Shown: positions 11,101 through 20,930 of the stretch, piece by piece
Numbering within the stretch: the stretch's first letter is position 1
Layout of the letters: every line of letters starts with the position of its first letter
DNA from: Tenebrio molitor
Taxonomy: Eukaryota; Arthropoda; Insecta; Coleoptera; Tenebrionidae
Assembly (NCBI RefSeq): GCF_963966145.1
Contig: NC_091048.1
Coordinates: 868,001 to 932,000, forward strand
Direction of reading: 5' to 3'
Length of the DNA: 64,000 bases
Made by a program: the position numbers and the translations under genes
Notes under the pieces: model-generated
The model's database searches: none
Seen by the model: only the letters and a program-made list of their open reading frames with translations
Told to the model about the DNA's origin: nothing

Positions 11101-11186
11101 CAATTTAAATAGAAAGAATGTTAACAACATACTTATGTTATTATTGTACTATCACATGGCATTGTCTCTTTAGTTGAATATATTGC
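8150..11186. other. Unique DNA with weak coding-like and promoter-like patches
   Basis: No gene is supported. At 8,573-8,756 the plus strand reads as an acidic, serine-rich peptide (SSSDEEEHKAGEV within it) and after a stop and a frame change near 8,755 continues coding-like to about 8,850; this may be a degraded exon. Similar short stretches near 10,095-10,125 and 10,437-10,465 share GACGARTCGTGAAAGTG in direct orientation and may belong to an old element. The stretch 10,580-10,930 is CG-richer, like a promoter or 5' leader, without a decisive motif. Confidence 0.35.
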
Positions 11187-11188
11187 TA

Positions 11189-11551
11189 TAATTGAAATTT
11201 TTTAATAAACAATTGTCAAAACGTTATCATGTTGGTACGAGCCAAACAGTGATTTTCATGATAATACGATTAGTCACACTGAGTGTCAACATTTTTTTAA
11301 TCTAACTGAGCCTGCGCCCTGACGAGCGAGATTTTATTTCAAATTCGAAAAATATTTCCTCTGATTTCTCATTAAATTTGTTTTGAAAATGAATTCGCCC
11401 GGCCCGGGAAGTGCAATGAACATAACCTTAACTACGATTTGGTGTCAAATTGTTATACAGCTGGCCCATATGTGCACATTTTGGGGTGGTACAGAGTGGT
11501 TTTTTTACTTAATTTTGACATTGACAATTGTTTATTAAAAAAATTTCACTA
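11189..11551. mobile_element. TIR element, AATAAACAATTGTCAAA family, copy 1
   Basis: A 363-bp element with arms of about 30 bp: TTAATAAACAATTGTCAAA on the left and TTGACAATTGTTTATTAAA on the right, outer ends AATTGAAATT and AATTTCACT, with TA at 11,187-11,188 and 11,552-11,553. A diverged copy in the same orientation lies at about 59,449-59,768. It has no coding frame. Confidence 0.75.
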
Positions 11552-11553
11552 TA

Positions 11554-12921
11554 CCTGCTCACTTGGATTTGGACGTTGCAAAGTGGGGATTAAGTCGGCT
11601 TAATTTTTTAAGTTCCTTTTTCCTACAATCTTATTTCTATTGCGTGTAAATTATAAACAATTGTTAACAAATATAATTTCTTTTTTGTTGAGTGGACCAT
11701 CCTGTACGCTTTGTAATATCGTAAAAATCTGTACATACTTTATTTATAAAATTATAACAGAACAAATTAAGAAAAGAAATATGTAAATAAAATATTTCTT
11801 TTATACCAACAGGAATTGTTTTTTTTTTTCTTAATCAGTTTTCACTTTTGTCTATATTTGAACACTAACAAAAAAGGAATCTTGTTTTTTGTATGTGAAA
11901 CAAAATATGTATAGCATTAAGAATTTTATTGGATTCTATTACTTCTTCTGTGGGATATAGAAGTTTATGTTTATGAAATTATCCATTTCAGTTTCTATCG
12001 CAGGAAATGTCTTTTTGATTATGTTTTCGAAAACACACGAAAATTATTGATCCGAATACATGGGCTTTTTTTGACACATTTTACTTCAAAATCGTTCTTA
12101 ATTTATTCGTAAGTAATAAAAGTCATCCCTATCTTCTCGAATCTTGATTTATCTCCCAATGGTTGAAAAATGCTCTTTTGTGGTAAAATATAAAGGGTAC
12201 TAAACGTTTTTTAGCCTCCAAACAATTATTTTTCTTCGGGCCTTAAAGTGACCCTCAGTAGTTACGACCGTCGTAATTCCCTTGATACATAAATAACTAT
12301 TACCAATTTATTTTCATTAATCCATTATATTTTTAAATTTAGGATGTTTACCTGATTGGGCCATTTAATACATTAAGAATGAATCTACTAACTTATGAAC
12401 TCTTCTGTGTGCTACTTAAATCAACATACATTACTTAGGCGGTTTGGCATGACAGACAACAATGATCAGCAGTAAAAAAATATTGTTCGTCAGATATCAA
12501 CGCACCAGAATCATCATAATTCATCATTATTACTATATTTTATGTAAATTACCTCTTAGATGCCCAAGAAGTCGAATGCATCCATTTTTATCCCCTAAAA
12601 ATGCGCTCTAAATTTTAATCAATACTCAGATTCTGCTGTGAATAAATAATTGTTCTTGCGGGATGGTTTGAGATACTTTATTCAAGTTCCGTAAACAAAA
12701 TAAAGAAATAAACAACGCATGGAAGAGGACAGTACTCGTACTCGATGACTCTATGAAAACTTCGTTTCGAAACCACAACTTTCTGAAGGATGCTGCTTTT
12801 GATCGGGGTGGATGGGCGATCCATTGCGGGACTGTCGAGTGGGGTTTTCGTCCAATGAACTGTGCGTACGACTACTGGTAAGGGTAGAACCGCATCTAAA
12901 GCCAAGATCCCACTACTCGTG
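11554..12921. other. AT-rich spacer, nothing recognised
   Basis: A/T-rich unique DNA. An open frame on the minus strand at 12,678-13,073 runs from here into the next TIR element and is not gene-like. Confidence 0.55.
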
Positions 12922-12923
12922 TA

Positions 12924-13139
12924 CTGTTTTCTCAATGTGATTGTATGTCGTAAAATTTTATAATACTTTAAGTTATATATAATATTTAAGCAGGGTTGTA
13001 TTGTACATTTTACAGATTTGCATTGTACGGCAAATGGCACGCGCCGCTTCCCATCCTTTTCAAACCCAACCATTGTGCCCGTTAATCGCTCATAATGTGC
13101 AATAAAATTTTACGACCTACAACGAAATTGAGAAAACAG
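12924..13139. mobile_element. TIR element, CTGTAGTTTCAATTTGG family, copy 2
   Basis: A 216-bp copy of the element at 4,005-4,260, in the opposite orientation. Ends are CTGTTTTCTCAATGTGATTG and CGAAATTGAGAAAACAG, with inner GTCGTAAAATTTTAT and ATAAAATTTTACGAC arms. TA precedes it at 12,922-12,923, but GA follows it, so the right target copy has mutated or the end is frayed. Confidence 0.82.
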
Positions 13140-13145
13140 GAATGC

Positions 13146-13255
13146 CGGGAACCCACTTGCTCCACGCCAAATATTCATCACTTGTGGATACTTGTCACGT
13201 CTTGAGAATAGGTAGGTACAAATCTCGGCCACTGGCCTTTCTCGTTGGTTATTCG
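13146..13255 (+). repeat. Diverged direct repeat, left copy
   Basis: CACTTGTGGATACTTGTCAC and GGCCACTGGCCTTTCTCGTT here correspond to CACTTGTGGATACTTATACT and GGACACTGGTTTTTCTC at 13,715-13,836. The two copies flank the TIR element 13,262-13,700, which inserted at the junction between the two halves of an old tandem duplication. Confidence 0.6.
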
Positions 13256-13261
13256 CAAATA

Positions 13262-13700
13262 CAGGGTGTTTTCGAAGTTGAGGCGTTCCTTTTAACATGC
13301 GCTAGTATGCGTTGTTCTAAAGAGTTTTAGCCAAAATCACCTTAGTAAAATGTGTACGGCAATGAAGATACAATAAGTTAATTTTTTTGAAATTTTTGAA
13401 ACCGGTCCTGCTCAAATTTGCGCTGATTTGAAATTGGAATTGACAAAAAAAAATCAAATGAGCATGGACGTTAATCTGAAATACTGTCAGAGTTGTCATC
13501 TAATTAGTCGAAATGGCTTTATTATTAGGAAAATAATGAGCTCACACACCGGACTCAAAATTTTAGAAAACAAGAAAAATATACAATCAATTATCTCCGT
13601 TGATACAAACATTTTACTAAGAAGATTTAGGCTAAAATTCTTAAGAATAATGTGTAGTACCTCGTGTTACAAGGAACGCCTCAACTTCAAAAACACCCTG
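13262..13700 (+). mobile_element. TIR element, CAGGGTGTTTTCGAAG family, copy 1
   Basis: A 439-bp element with TA at 13,260-13,261 and 13,701-13,702. Arms start CAGGGTGTTTTCGAAGTTGA and end TCAACTTCAAAAACACCCTG, and pairing continues inward with GGCGTTCCTT and AAGGAACGCC, then TTTTAGCCAAAATC and its partner. The open frame crossing it on the plus strand follows the repeat and is not a gene. A second copy in the opposite orientation is at 49,417-50,030. Confidence 0.88.
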
Positions 13701-13714
13701 TATAACGAAATCCC

Positions 13715-13836
13715 ACTACTGACTGGTGTACTTGACAAATACTCACCACTTGTGGATACTTATACTTGCCTCGTCGTGACAACCACTGTACTTGTTTGTA
13801 CAAATACTGGACACTGGTTTTTCTCTTTTTACTCGA
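13715..13836 (+). repeat. Diverged direct repeat, right copy
   Basis: Partner of 13,146-13,255; see CACCACTTGTGGATACTTAT and the TGGTTTTTCTC end. The order of shared words is the same in both copies. Confidence 0.6.
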
Positions 13837-13883
13837 TTGAAAAGATGGACGAAGTGGAAGAAACTCTTACCTTATGTAGATGA

Positions 13884-15876
13884 CACTGGATTGAGGAAAG
13901 GGTCCGAGCTTTTTTCATTCGTGAAAGAAATTATTATTTAAAATTAAACTAATTAAGTAATTTACTTGATAACTCTCTTTGTGTTTATAATAAATCGTCG
14001 TCTTTTGTTCACATCAAGAATTTATAAATTTTGCATATCTGTTCATTATAGGAATCCTGACTAGTAAAAAATAAATAATGCAAATTACTCATGCGTAATA
14101 CATATATTCTTCACACTAGTTTTATTTATTACCGACACTTAATAACCATTAAGGTTGTTGAAATGCTTTTGGCTCGAACGCGTTAAACAATATGTATTCA
14201 AATTCAATATTTAGAATTGTTTACATTTTTTTTTGTTAGCTCATAATAAAGCATAAATGCTAGTGTAGAGTTCTTCAAGTTACTAGAAAATGTATACATA
14301 TTTGATAAAAATTTTAAATATGGTTTTTTCAAGGACTAATTACAAGATATCAGTCTTTTCGTACAAACCACAGAATGTATATAACACGCAATTTATTCAG
14401 TACATATCTCTTCTTTTTTTTTATTAATGTAAATAAACAAAATCTTGCAACATCTTTTTGATACTACATTGTTCCTTTGACATTTACTGAAATTCATTTA
14501 TTCAATTAATTTGGTGGATTTGTCTTTCCTAAGCACTCTATAGTTTTTAATTTTAAATAATTTGTCACAAGCTATTATAAACCATTTTTTTATTAGCAAA
14601 ATTTGAATAATGAAAACTTTTTTTATTTACTGCCAAGCTATTACAAATGATTCTTTTTTATAATAAGAATTTAAATTACAATCTTTGGAAAATTGCCAAG
14701 TCCTGACGGTATTAACATACATTAACAATGATCTTGATAAAAATCCTTCTGTGTTATGGAATTGGAAAAGAATGTGCAACTAAGTGTAAAGTCACTCTTT
14801 TTAACGACATCACAATTTTATGGAAAGGTTGTACTTATCAGTTGCGTAAAGACATGATTATAGATATCATAGAATTCCAACATGAGACATGATGAAGTAA
14901 TGAATATTTTGTTATTGTTAATATAGCCACCCACTCCACTAATACATGAAATTCTCGTAATGTCTTTCACTGAATGTTAACTTCAACCAATTCTGTTAAA
15001 TATTTCCCTTGTTTCTTTAATTATTAAATTTAAAATATTTAGCAGAAACTTTCATTCTAACGTGCGTTCAAAAACTGTAGTCTGGTGCTTACTTTTATTT
15101 CCGTTACCCTATGACGTAGATTTGTCAGCTGTCAAACCATAGATATAAATGTGGATTATTTCTCTTGCAAAAATAGTTTTTTAGAACTAACTAACGAGAG
15201 GTTTCCTGCTTTTCTTAATGCGACAGGATACGTTTCAATTTGAATTCATGATTTAATTTACATTAAAATGATAATCAAAATGGGTTATGTTTTCGAAGCA
15301 GCTAAAAAGATGGCCTACTTGACCACAAAATTTTTGAATGTTCTAAAGACCACTGGTTAAATGGCCTGGTGCTTCCTCTTATTTGCGTAAATATCAAACC
15401 ATAATAAATGTCAAACCTCATTGATTTACCGAACAAACAATGATCAGTTATTGCTTTTGTAACAAGTACCTAGTTCTCTTTAGAACTGACCAAAGACTGT
15501 TTTGGTTGTCTTGGAATTTTTACTTTCAGTTGTTGATTTAATTTACAATAAAATGATTGTTACAATCTAACACTCAATTTGTCAGGATTCAAAAACAAAA
15601 CTCAGACCTCTTAATAATTTACTATATTAAGGACTCTTGCAAATCAGTACAAGTTACCAGATCTTAGGTCAAAACAAGAGTGTCTAAAAACTAACTAAAA
15701 TCGCATTTATACATCCCCTTTCTTACATCTGGCATCCATCTATCACCTCACTCACCCAACGCCCACACCAAATACACAAACCACATGCACCCGCAAAAGA
15801 CCACAACGGTCACATCAGTCCCAGCAAATTTACACACTAACCATAAAACATATGTCAACTGTTTCTAACACCCATG
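13884..15876. other. AT-rich spacer with diverged duplications; target site of the Gypsy element
   Basis: No gene seen. At 15,080-15,560 two diverged copies of a unit of nearly 300 bp appear to lie in tandem (shared words GTCTGGTGCTT / GCCTGGTGCTT, TGATTTAATTTACATTAAAA / TTGATTTAATTTACAATAAA). At 14,565-14,690 CAAGCTATTATAAA and CAAGCTATTACAAA mark another short duplication. The final four bases, CATG at 15,873-15,876, are the target duplication of the retrotransposon. Confidence 0.5.
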
Positions 15877-16030
15877 TGTAGCGCATGCGTGGACATGAGA
15901 CTCTTATTCATGCGCAACAAGAAGGGCTGACTTAGCAATTTAAGAAACTTTTGTACGCTCGGTAGTTTGTTACATCTAATATAGTGTTTTTCTGTAAAAT
16001 GGGGTTTTATTGAACTATAAAAACCTTACA
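15877..16030 (+). repeat. 5' LTR of the Gypsy element
   Basis: 154 bp, starts TGTAGCGCATGCGTGG and ends AACCTTACA, so it has the usual TG...CA ends (TGT...ACA). It should carry promoter and polyadenylation signals of the element; I see no clear TATA box. Confidence 0.95.
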
Positions 16031-16123
16031 AATCAGAAGTGGGATTGTTTATCCGTAACTTTTATTGTAAAAGGTGTTTCGTGTCGTGGTTTAAAAAACA
16101 AAACGGTGTCAAGTGTTGAAACA

Positions 16124-19100
16124 ATGCCGAAGCGTGCCAGACATCATGGTCGACGCCATGACAGGGCGGGTCCCTCGAAGGATTCAACATCTTCATCTTC
16201 AAGCTCTACTTCTTCTACAACATCGTCGAGTTCTGGGGAACAACGTCGCTTGCGTAAAGTAGAAAAGCGTCTTCGTGCTGTTGAAAACGCCAGAAGTTTT
16301 GGTGCGCATTATGGCGAAAATGACGTCATCCGCATATTTGATCCGCAATCAACTCAGTCCATCGATACCTGGGTTCATCGCGTAGATGAATTGGCAAAGA
16401 ACTACGGTTGGGATGATCGTAGTACCACCAAGCTAGTCGCCAGCAGGTTGCAGGGAATGGCACGACGATGGTACGATGCCCAGGATCACCTAGGCATGAA
16501 TTGGCGTGATATGAGAACGCAGTTGGTAAAACAGTTTCACAAGCCATTGCCGTTCGCGAAACTGCTACGAGAGGCCGCGCTATATGAAGCACAGCCGGGA
16601 CAAGACTTGAGCGAGTATTGTTTTCTAAAGATGGAGAAACTCAAAGCACTGAACCTGACCATCCCAGAAGATTATCTCCTCGACGCAGTTGTCGGAGGAA
16701 TCACAGACGAAAATATACAAAGATCTGCAAGGTCTTCGCGGTTTGCGGATACCGCCGAGTTATATGCCTATCTCAGTACCTTAGGCTGTATGCCTGACCA
16801 TACGAAGACAACAATTACTCCTGCAGCCCCAAAGGAAGCAGCGAAACAAACCTTCACAAAGACCTTCGCAAATTCAAGTAATACAACCACTAGAGCTGTA
16901 CAGTGCTTCAACTGCAAAGGCGCCCATTGGGTTAAAGACTGTCCAAAGCCCAAGATAGAGTGTTTTTATTGTAAGCGTCTGGGGCACTTTCAAAACAAAT
17001 GCCCATTCAAAACCTCGAAGCCCAAGGCTAAGCGCGAGATAAACGAAATCGCCAAAGACTCCGAGAAGTGCAAAAATCCATTTGTAATGCCCGCGGTACT
17101 GAACGGAAAGAAAGTAAAGTGTCTCGTGGATACGGGAAGTTCAACCACGATAATTCGCCAGTGTGTGGCTAAGACCTTAGGTTTGTCCGTAAGGGAGGAC
17201 ATTGGACGACCTGTGTTGCGAGGGTTTAGTGGTAACAGCGTCGCGTCAACCGGGACGGTAAACATTCACGTGCGCGTGGGCGAAGCCAGTGCGAGATTGC
17301 GGGTAGTGATTGTAAACGATGACCAGCTGATGCATGATTGCATCATTGGCGCCGATTTCCTTAACCTACCCGACGTCTTATTAGTTAAGGTCGAAGACAA
17401 GGTTTCTGTGCGGTACTTGAACCAAACAAAACTATTACGGGAGCCAGAGTGTTTCGAATTACAGGAACTTGATGAGTCCGCGATACATTGTGGCAACGTT
17501 TCACCAATAGACAAAAGAAAGTGTTTCGACCTGTTGAACGAATTCAACGACCGGATTACAACCAGTATGGCAAACTTAGGAAAGACCAACTCAGCACAAT
17601 TAGTAATCAAGTGCATCACTGACGAGCCGGTGATATATCATCCTTACCGCCTACCCGAAGCAGAAAAGAAAGTACTACAAGGAATTATTGATGAGCTGCT
17701 GAACAATGAAATTATTAGAGAATCAAATTCGCCATATGCCAGCCCGATATTGCTGGTTAAGAAGAAAACGGGGGATTACCGAATGTGCATCGACTACAGG
17801 CGCCTGAATGCTGTAACGATCAAGGACAAGTACCCCCTTCCACTCATAGACGAGCAGCTAGATCGCTTGGGAGGCAATCATTATTTTACAACACTCGATT
17901 TGGCGTCCGGTTTCTACCAGGTGCCAGTTGAAGAAGAGTCAATTGCAAAGACGGCATTCGTCACACCGGAGTCACATTATGAATTCCTTCGAATGCCATT
18001 CGGGCTGACGAATGCTCCATCTGTATTCCAGCGCCTGATGAATAACGTTCTTGGACAGCTGAAAAATACTGTTGCATTCCCTTATATTGACGATATAATC
18101 ATACCGTCGGCTACGGTCGAAGAGGGTTTGGATCGTCTACGCTTGGTACTAGAAGCCCTGCGTAAGCACAATCTGACCATAAAACTCGGTAAGTGTAACT
18201 TTTTCTATACCGAGATAAGCTATCTAGGTCGCGAAGTTAGCGCGGAAGGCATACGTCCTGGTCAGCAAAAGATTCATGCCGTGTTGCAAATGAGTGCCCC
18301 GCGTACGGTCAAGCAAGTACGACAATTTATCGGACTATCGAGCTACTTTCGTAAATTTTTAAAAGACTACGCAAGAATCGTCGAACCATTGACTAAGCTA
18401 ACGCGACGGGATGTTAAATGGCAATGGAAGGCCGAGCAGGAGCAGGCTTTTCAGACCGTAAAAGAAATGTTGACATCCAGACCCGTACTAGCTATCTTCG
18501 ATCCACACTTGCCTACGGAGCTTCACACCGATGCTTCTTCGACAGGGCTAGGTGCCATTCTCTTACAAGAACACAACGGCAAACAGCGGGTAGTTGCGTA
18601 TTTTAGCAAGCAGACCACGATAGATCAAAGGCAATACCACTCTTACGAACTCGAGACGATGGCAGTTGTCTATGCACTCAAACATTTTCGGGTATACTTA
18701 CTAGGACTACACTTTACTGTGGTCACTGACTGCAACGCGTTAAGAACCACGTTCTCTAAGAAAGACTTAATTCCGCGAGTTGGTCGATGGTGGCTCGAGG
18801 TACAGGACTATAGTTTCGAAATTAAATATCGACCCGGGACACGCATGAACCACGTCGACGCACTTAGCAGATACCCGACAAACGACATAGAGGTGAACAA
18901 TGTTGATTTAACCGAAAGTGATTGGCTTGTGGCGGCACAACTCCAGGACGAGCAACTTCTGAGGATCCGTCAAATACTGCAGGCCAAGATTGTGAATTCG
19001 GAAACCAGGCAGTATTTTGGTAATTACGAAGTAAGAAACAACAAAGTGTACCGAGTGTTGGGAGATGGAACCAAGCTGTGGGTGGTGCCAAAGGAGGCAC

Positions 19101-20149
19101 GCTGGCAAATTCTTAGACTATGCCACGACCAAGCTGGTCATTTCGGTATTGAACACACAATCCGGCGAATTCAACTTAATTATTGGTTTCCCAAAATGAG
19201 GCGTTTTGTGACGAAGTATGTTAAGGCCTGCTTGAACTGCGCTTATTATAAGCACTCTGCCGGAAAGAAACAAGGAAAACTACACCCGATAGAGAAGCTT
19301 CCGATCCCTTTTCATACTATACATATTGATCATGTTGGGCCGTTCGAAACCAGCAAGAGTGGTAAAAAGTTTTTGCTTGTGATTGTCGATGCGTTTACGA
19401 AATTTACAATAATGGAAGCCGTGAAGTCTACCAAAGTCAAGATTGTCATTCGAATACTACAAACAGTCATGTGTATTTTCGGTGTACCCAGCCGTATAGT
19501 TAGTGATCGCGGAAGTGCCTTCACCTCGAGAACTTTCAGTATCTTTTGCAAATCGTATGGTATCAGACACATTTTGAATGCGGTAGCGACCCCGAGGGCC
19601 AATGGACAATGCGAGAGGTACAACAAGACGATTGTAAACATGCTGGCCACTTCAAGCATTGAGGCAGAGAGCAACTTGTGGGACACTCACATCAAACAAC
19701 TGCAAAGCGCACTCAACACTTCCTTCAATAAGAGCATCAATACAACACCGGTGAAGGCATTGTTCGGCTACCAAACAAAGACAACGGCAGAAGCTGTGTT
19801 GCTAAACTCACTACAGTCGGGAGTGGAGCAAATAGACATCGACGATCTCAGAGGTCGTATTCAGTGCCACATCACCGAGGATCAACGAAAACAAAAAGAA
19901 CAGTACGATAAGAACAGGCGGGAAGCCGACAAATATAAGACGAGTGACCTTGTTCTTGTTCGGATTACCAGCGAAGCTAATACAGGCACTAGCAAGAAAC
20001 TATTACCTAAGTACAAAGGACCTTTTAGGGTAGTGCGAGTGCTGTTTAATGACAGGTACGAAGTGGAAGACTTACGAGAAGGACATCGTAAGGGGCGGCT
20101 CGTGGTCGCAGTGGAAAGAATGAAGCCGTGGATCACGGTTCAGAAGTGA
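16124..20149 (+). CDS. Gag-Pol polyprotein of the Ty3/Gypsy element
   Basis: A single frame of 1,341 residues from the ATG at 16,124 to TGA at 20,147-20,149. The frame is open upstream to a TTG inside the LTR, but ATG 16,124 is the first Met and begins a basic, serine-rich leader. Gag: capsid-like region about 45-220, then two zinc knuckles at 261-273 (CX2CX3HX4C, one residue short of the usual spacing) and 280-293 (canonical CX2CX4HX4C). Protease: DTGSS with catalytic Asp 336. Reverse transcriptase about 525-690 with active site YIDD at 654-657. RNase H about 795-920, starting HTDAS with Asp 803. Integrase: zinc-binding His 1001, His 1006, Cys 1036, Cys 1039; catalytic Asp 1069, Asp 1128 and Glu 1164 (35 residues between the last two, as in active enzymes). 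A chromo-free C-terminal barrel follows and ends near MKPW. Gag and Pol are in one frame, so no ribosomal frameshift is needed. All catalytic residues are present. Confidence 0.96.
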   Translation: MPKRARHHGRRHDRAGPSKDSTSSSSSSTSSTTSSSSGEQRRLRKVEKRLRAVENARSFGAHYGENDVIRIFDPQSTQSIDTWVHRVDELAKNYGWDDRSTTKLVASRLQGMARRWYDAQDHLGMNWRDMRTQLVKQFHKPLPFAKLLREAALYEAQPGQDLSEYCFLKMEKLKALNLTIPEDYLLDAVVGGITDENIQRSARSSRFADTAELYAYLSTLGCMPDHTKTTITPAAPKEAAKQTFTKTFANSSNTTTRAVQCFNCKGAHWVKDCPKPKIECFYCKRLGHFQNKCPFKTSKPKAKREINEIAKDSEKCKNPFVMPAVLNGKKVKCLVDTGSSTTIIRQCVAKTLGLSVREDIGRPVLRGFSGNSVASTGTVNIHVRVGEASARLRVVIVNDDQLMHDCIIGADFLNLPDVLLVKVEDKVSVRYLNQTKLLREPECFELQELDESAIHCGNVSPIDKRKCFDLLNEFNDRITTSMANLGKTNSAQLVIKCITDEPVIYHPYRLPEAEKKVLQGIIDELLNNEIIRESNSPYASPILLVKKKTGDYRMCIDYRRLNAVTIKDKYPLPLIDEQLDRLGGNHYFTTLDLASGFYQVPVEEESIAKTAFVTPESHYEFLRMPFGLTNAPSVFQRLMNNVLGQLKNTVAFPYIDDIIIPSATVEEGLDRLRLVLEALRKHNLTIKLGKCNFFYTEISYLGREVSAEGIRPGQQKIHAVLQMSAPRTVKQVRQFIGLSSYFRKFLKDYARIVEPLTKLTRRDVKWQWKAEQEQAFQTVKEMLTSRPVLAIFDPHLPTELHTDASSTGLGAILLQEHNGKQRVVAYFSKQTTIDQRQYHSYELETMAVVYALKHFRVYLLGLHFTVVTDCNALRTTFSKKDLIPRVGRWWLEVQDYSFEIKYRPGTRMNHVDALSRYPTNDIEVNNVDLTESDWLVAAQLQDEQLLRIRQILQAKIVNSETRQYFGNYEVRNNKVYRVLGDGTKLWVVPKEARWQILRLCHDQAGHFGIEHTIRRIQLNYWFPKMRRFVTKYVKACLNCAYYKHSAGKKQGKLHPIEKLPIPFHTIHIDHVGPFETSKSGKKFLLVIVDAFTKFTIMEAVKSTKVKIVIRILQTVMCIFGVPSRIVSDRGSAFTSRTFSIFCKSYGIRHILNAVATPRANGQCERYNKTIVNMLATSSIEAESNLWDTHIKQLQSALNTSFNKSINTTPVKALFGYQTKTTAEAVLLNSLQSGVEQIDIDDLRGRIQCHITEDQRKQKEQYDKNRREADKYKTSDLVLVRITSEANTGTSKKLLPKYKGPFRVVRVLFNDRYEVEDLREGHRKGRLVVAVERMKPWITVQK

Positions 20150-20772
20150 GTAATACCTAATGAGGCTGTAAAAAATGTTTGCCGGGAGACGTGGTAATAA
20201 AGACTACACTAAGCCGAGGCTGAGGTAGCCTGGTTACTGTACGAGTTACACGTAGGCATACAGTCAAGGAACAGAGTAGGTAAATCTCTGAAAGAAACAG
20301 AGTAGGTAAATCTCTCAAAGAGACAGAGTAGGTAAATCTCTGGAAGGGTCAGAGTAGGTAAATCTCTGGAAGGCAAAGGAGACGTGTGAACAACGAGGAT
20401 GATAATTCGAGGCCTACATTGCCTGTTTATTATCTGAGTTGCACGTTGGTATGAAATGTGATACGATGAGGTTCGGAGTAGGTAAATCTCTGAAGTGCCT
20501 GGAGACGAGTCAGCAAGGACGGTAGTAAGCGAGGTCAGTGCGGCCTGATTACTATTCGACCGAGTTGACACGTAGGCAAAGAAAGAAATGTATACAAGCC
20601 GTTGCGAGACCAAAACATTAGTAGATTGAATGCTATCAGTTCTGATTAATTAAAAAGTTGTGGGTTGTCCCGGCAATTGTGTACATTTCAAGGGTATGTA
20701 ATGGTACTAAATGTTGTCTTCAAATTGCAGGTAAAGATGGCCTGAGGACAGTCCACACGCAGGATAGCCGTA
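20150..20772 (+). repeat. Repeat-rich 3' non-coding region of the Gypsy element, with a 26-bp tandem array
   Basis: At 20,273-20,376 there are four copies of a 26-bp unit whose core is AGAGTAGGTAAATCTCT, starting at 20,273, 20,299, 20,325 and 20,351; a fifth core occurs at 20,475. Around these, a larger diverged unit appears three times: GCCTGGTTACTG...ACACGTAGGCA near 20,228, GCCTGTTTATTATCTGAGTT near 20,420, and GCCTGATTACTATTC...ACACGTAGGCA near 20,542. The region is non-coding in the plus direction. Function is unknown; arrays in Gypsy elements can act as regulatory or insulator sequence, and the core is also self-complementary (AGAG...CTCT). Confidence 0.85.
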
Positions 20773-20926
20773 TGTAGCGCATGCGTGGACATGAGACTCT
20801 TATTCATGCGCAACAAGAAGGGCTGACTTAGCAATTTAAGAAACTTTTGTACGCTCGGTAGTTTGTTACATCTAATATAGTGTTTTTCTGTAAAATGGGG
20901 TTTTATTGAACTATAAAAACCTTACA
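20773..20926 (+). repeat. 3' LTR of the Gypsy element
   Basis: 154 bp, the same as the 5' LTR by direct comparison, followed by the CATG target copy at 20,927-20,930. Confidence 0.95.
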
Positions 20927-20930
20927 CATG

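Larger units (their letters stand above)
15877..20926 (+). mobile_element. Complete Ty3/Gypsy LTR retrotransposon
   Basis: A 5,050-bp element: 154-bp LTR, one long Gag-Pol frame, 623 bp of 3' non-coding DNA, and a second 154-bp LTR. I find no difference between the two LTRs, and CATG is duplicated at 15,873-15,876 and 20,927-20,930. Identical LTRs and an open coding frame point to a recent insertion of a copy that may still be active. There is no env frame. The primer site after the left LTR and the polypurine tract before the right LTR are not obvious: the bases following position 16,030 do not start with TGG, and those before 20,773 are not purine-rich. The domain order RT, RNase H, integrase places it in Ty3/Gypsy; short LTRs and two zinc knuckles would fit a Mag-like clade, but that is a guess. 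Confidence 0.95.

Noticed and set aside
12678..13073. Minus-strand frame of 131 codons as a gene
   Set aside because: Half of it is the TIR element 12,924-13,139, whose other copy at 4,005-4,260 is interrupted; no family features.
13428..13883. Plus-strand frame of 151 codons as a gene
   Set aside because: It lies mostly inside the TIR element 13,262-13,700 and follows its arms; the reverse copy near 49.7 kb has a similar mirrored frame. No domain.
16010..16123. Upstream start of the Gag-Pol frame inside the LTR
   Set aside because: The frame opens at TTG within the LTR; the first ATG is 16,124, and the upstream 38 codons have no Gag character.
20273..20376. CRISPR-like array
   Set aside because: Period of 26 bp with no unique spacers, inside a eukaryotic retrotransposon.
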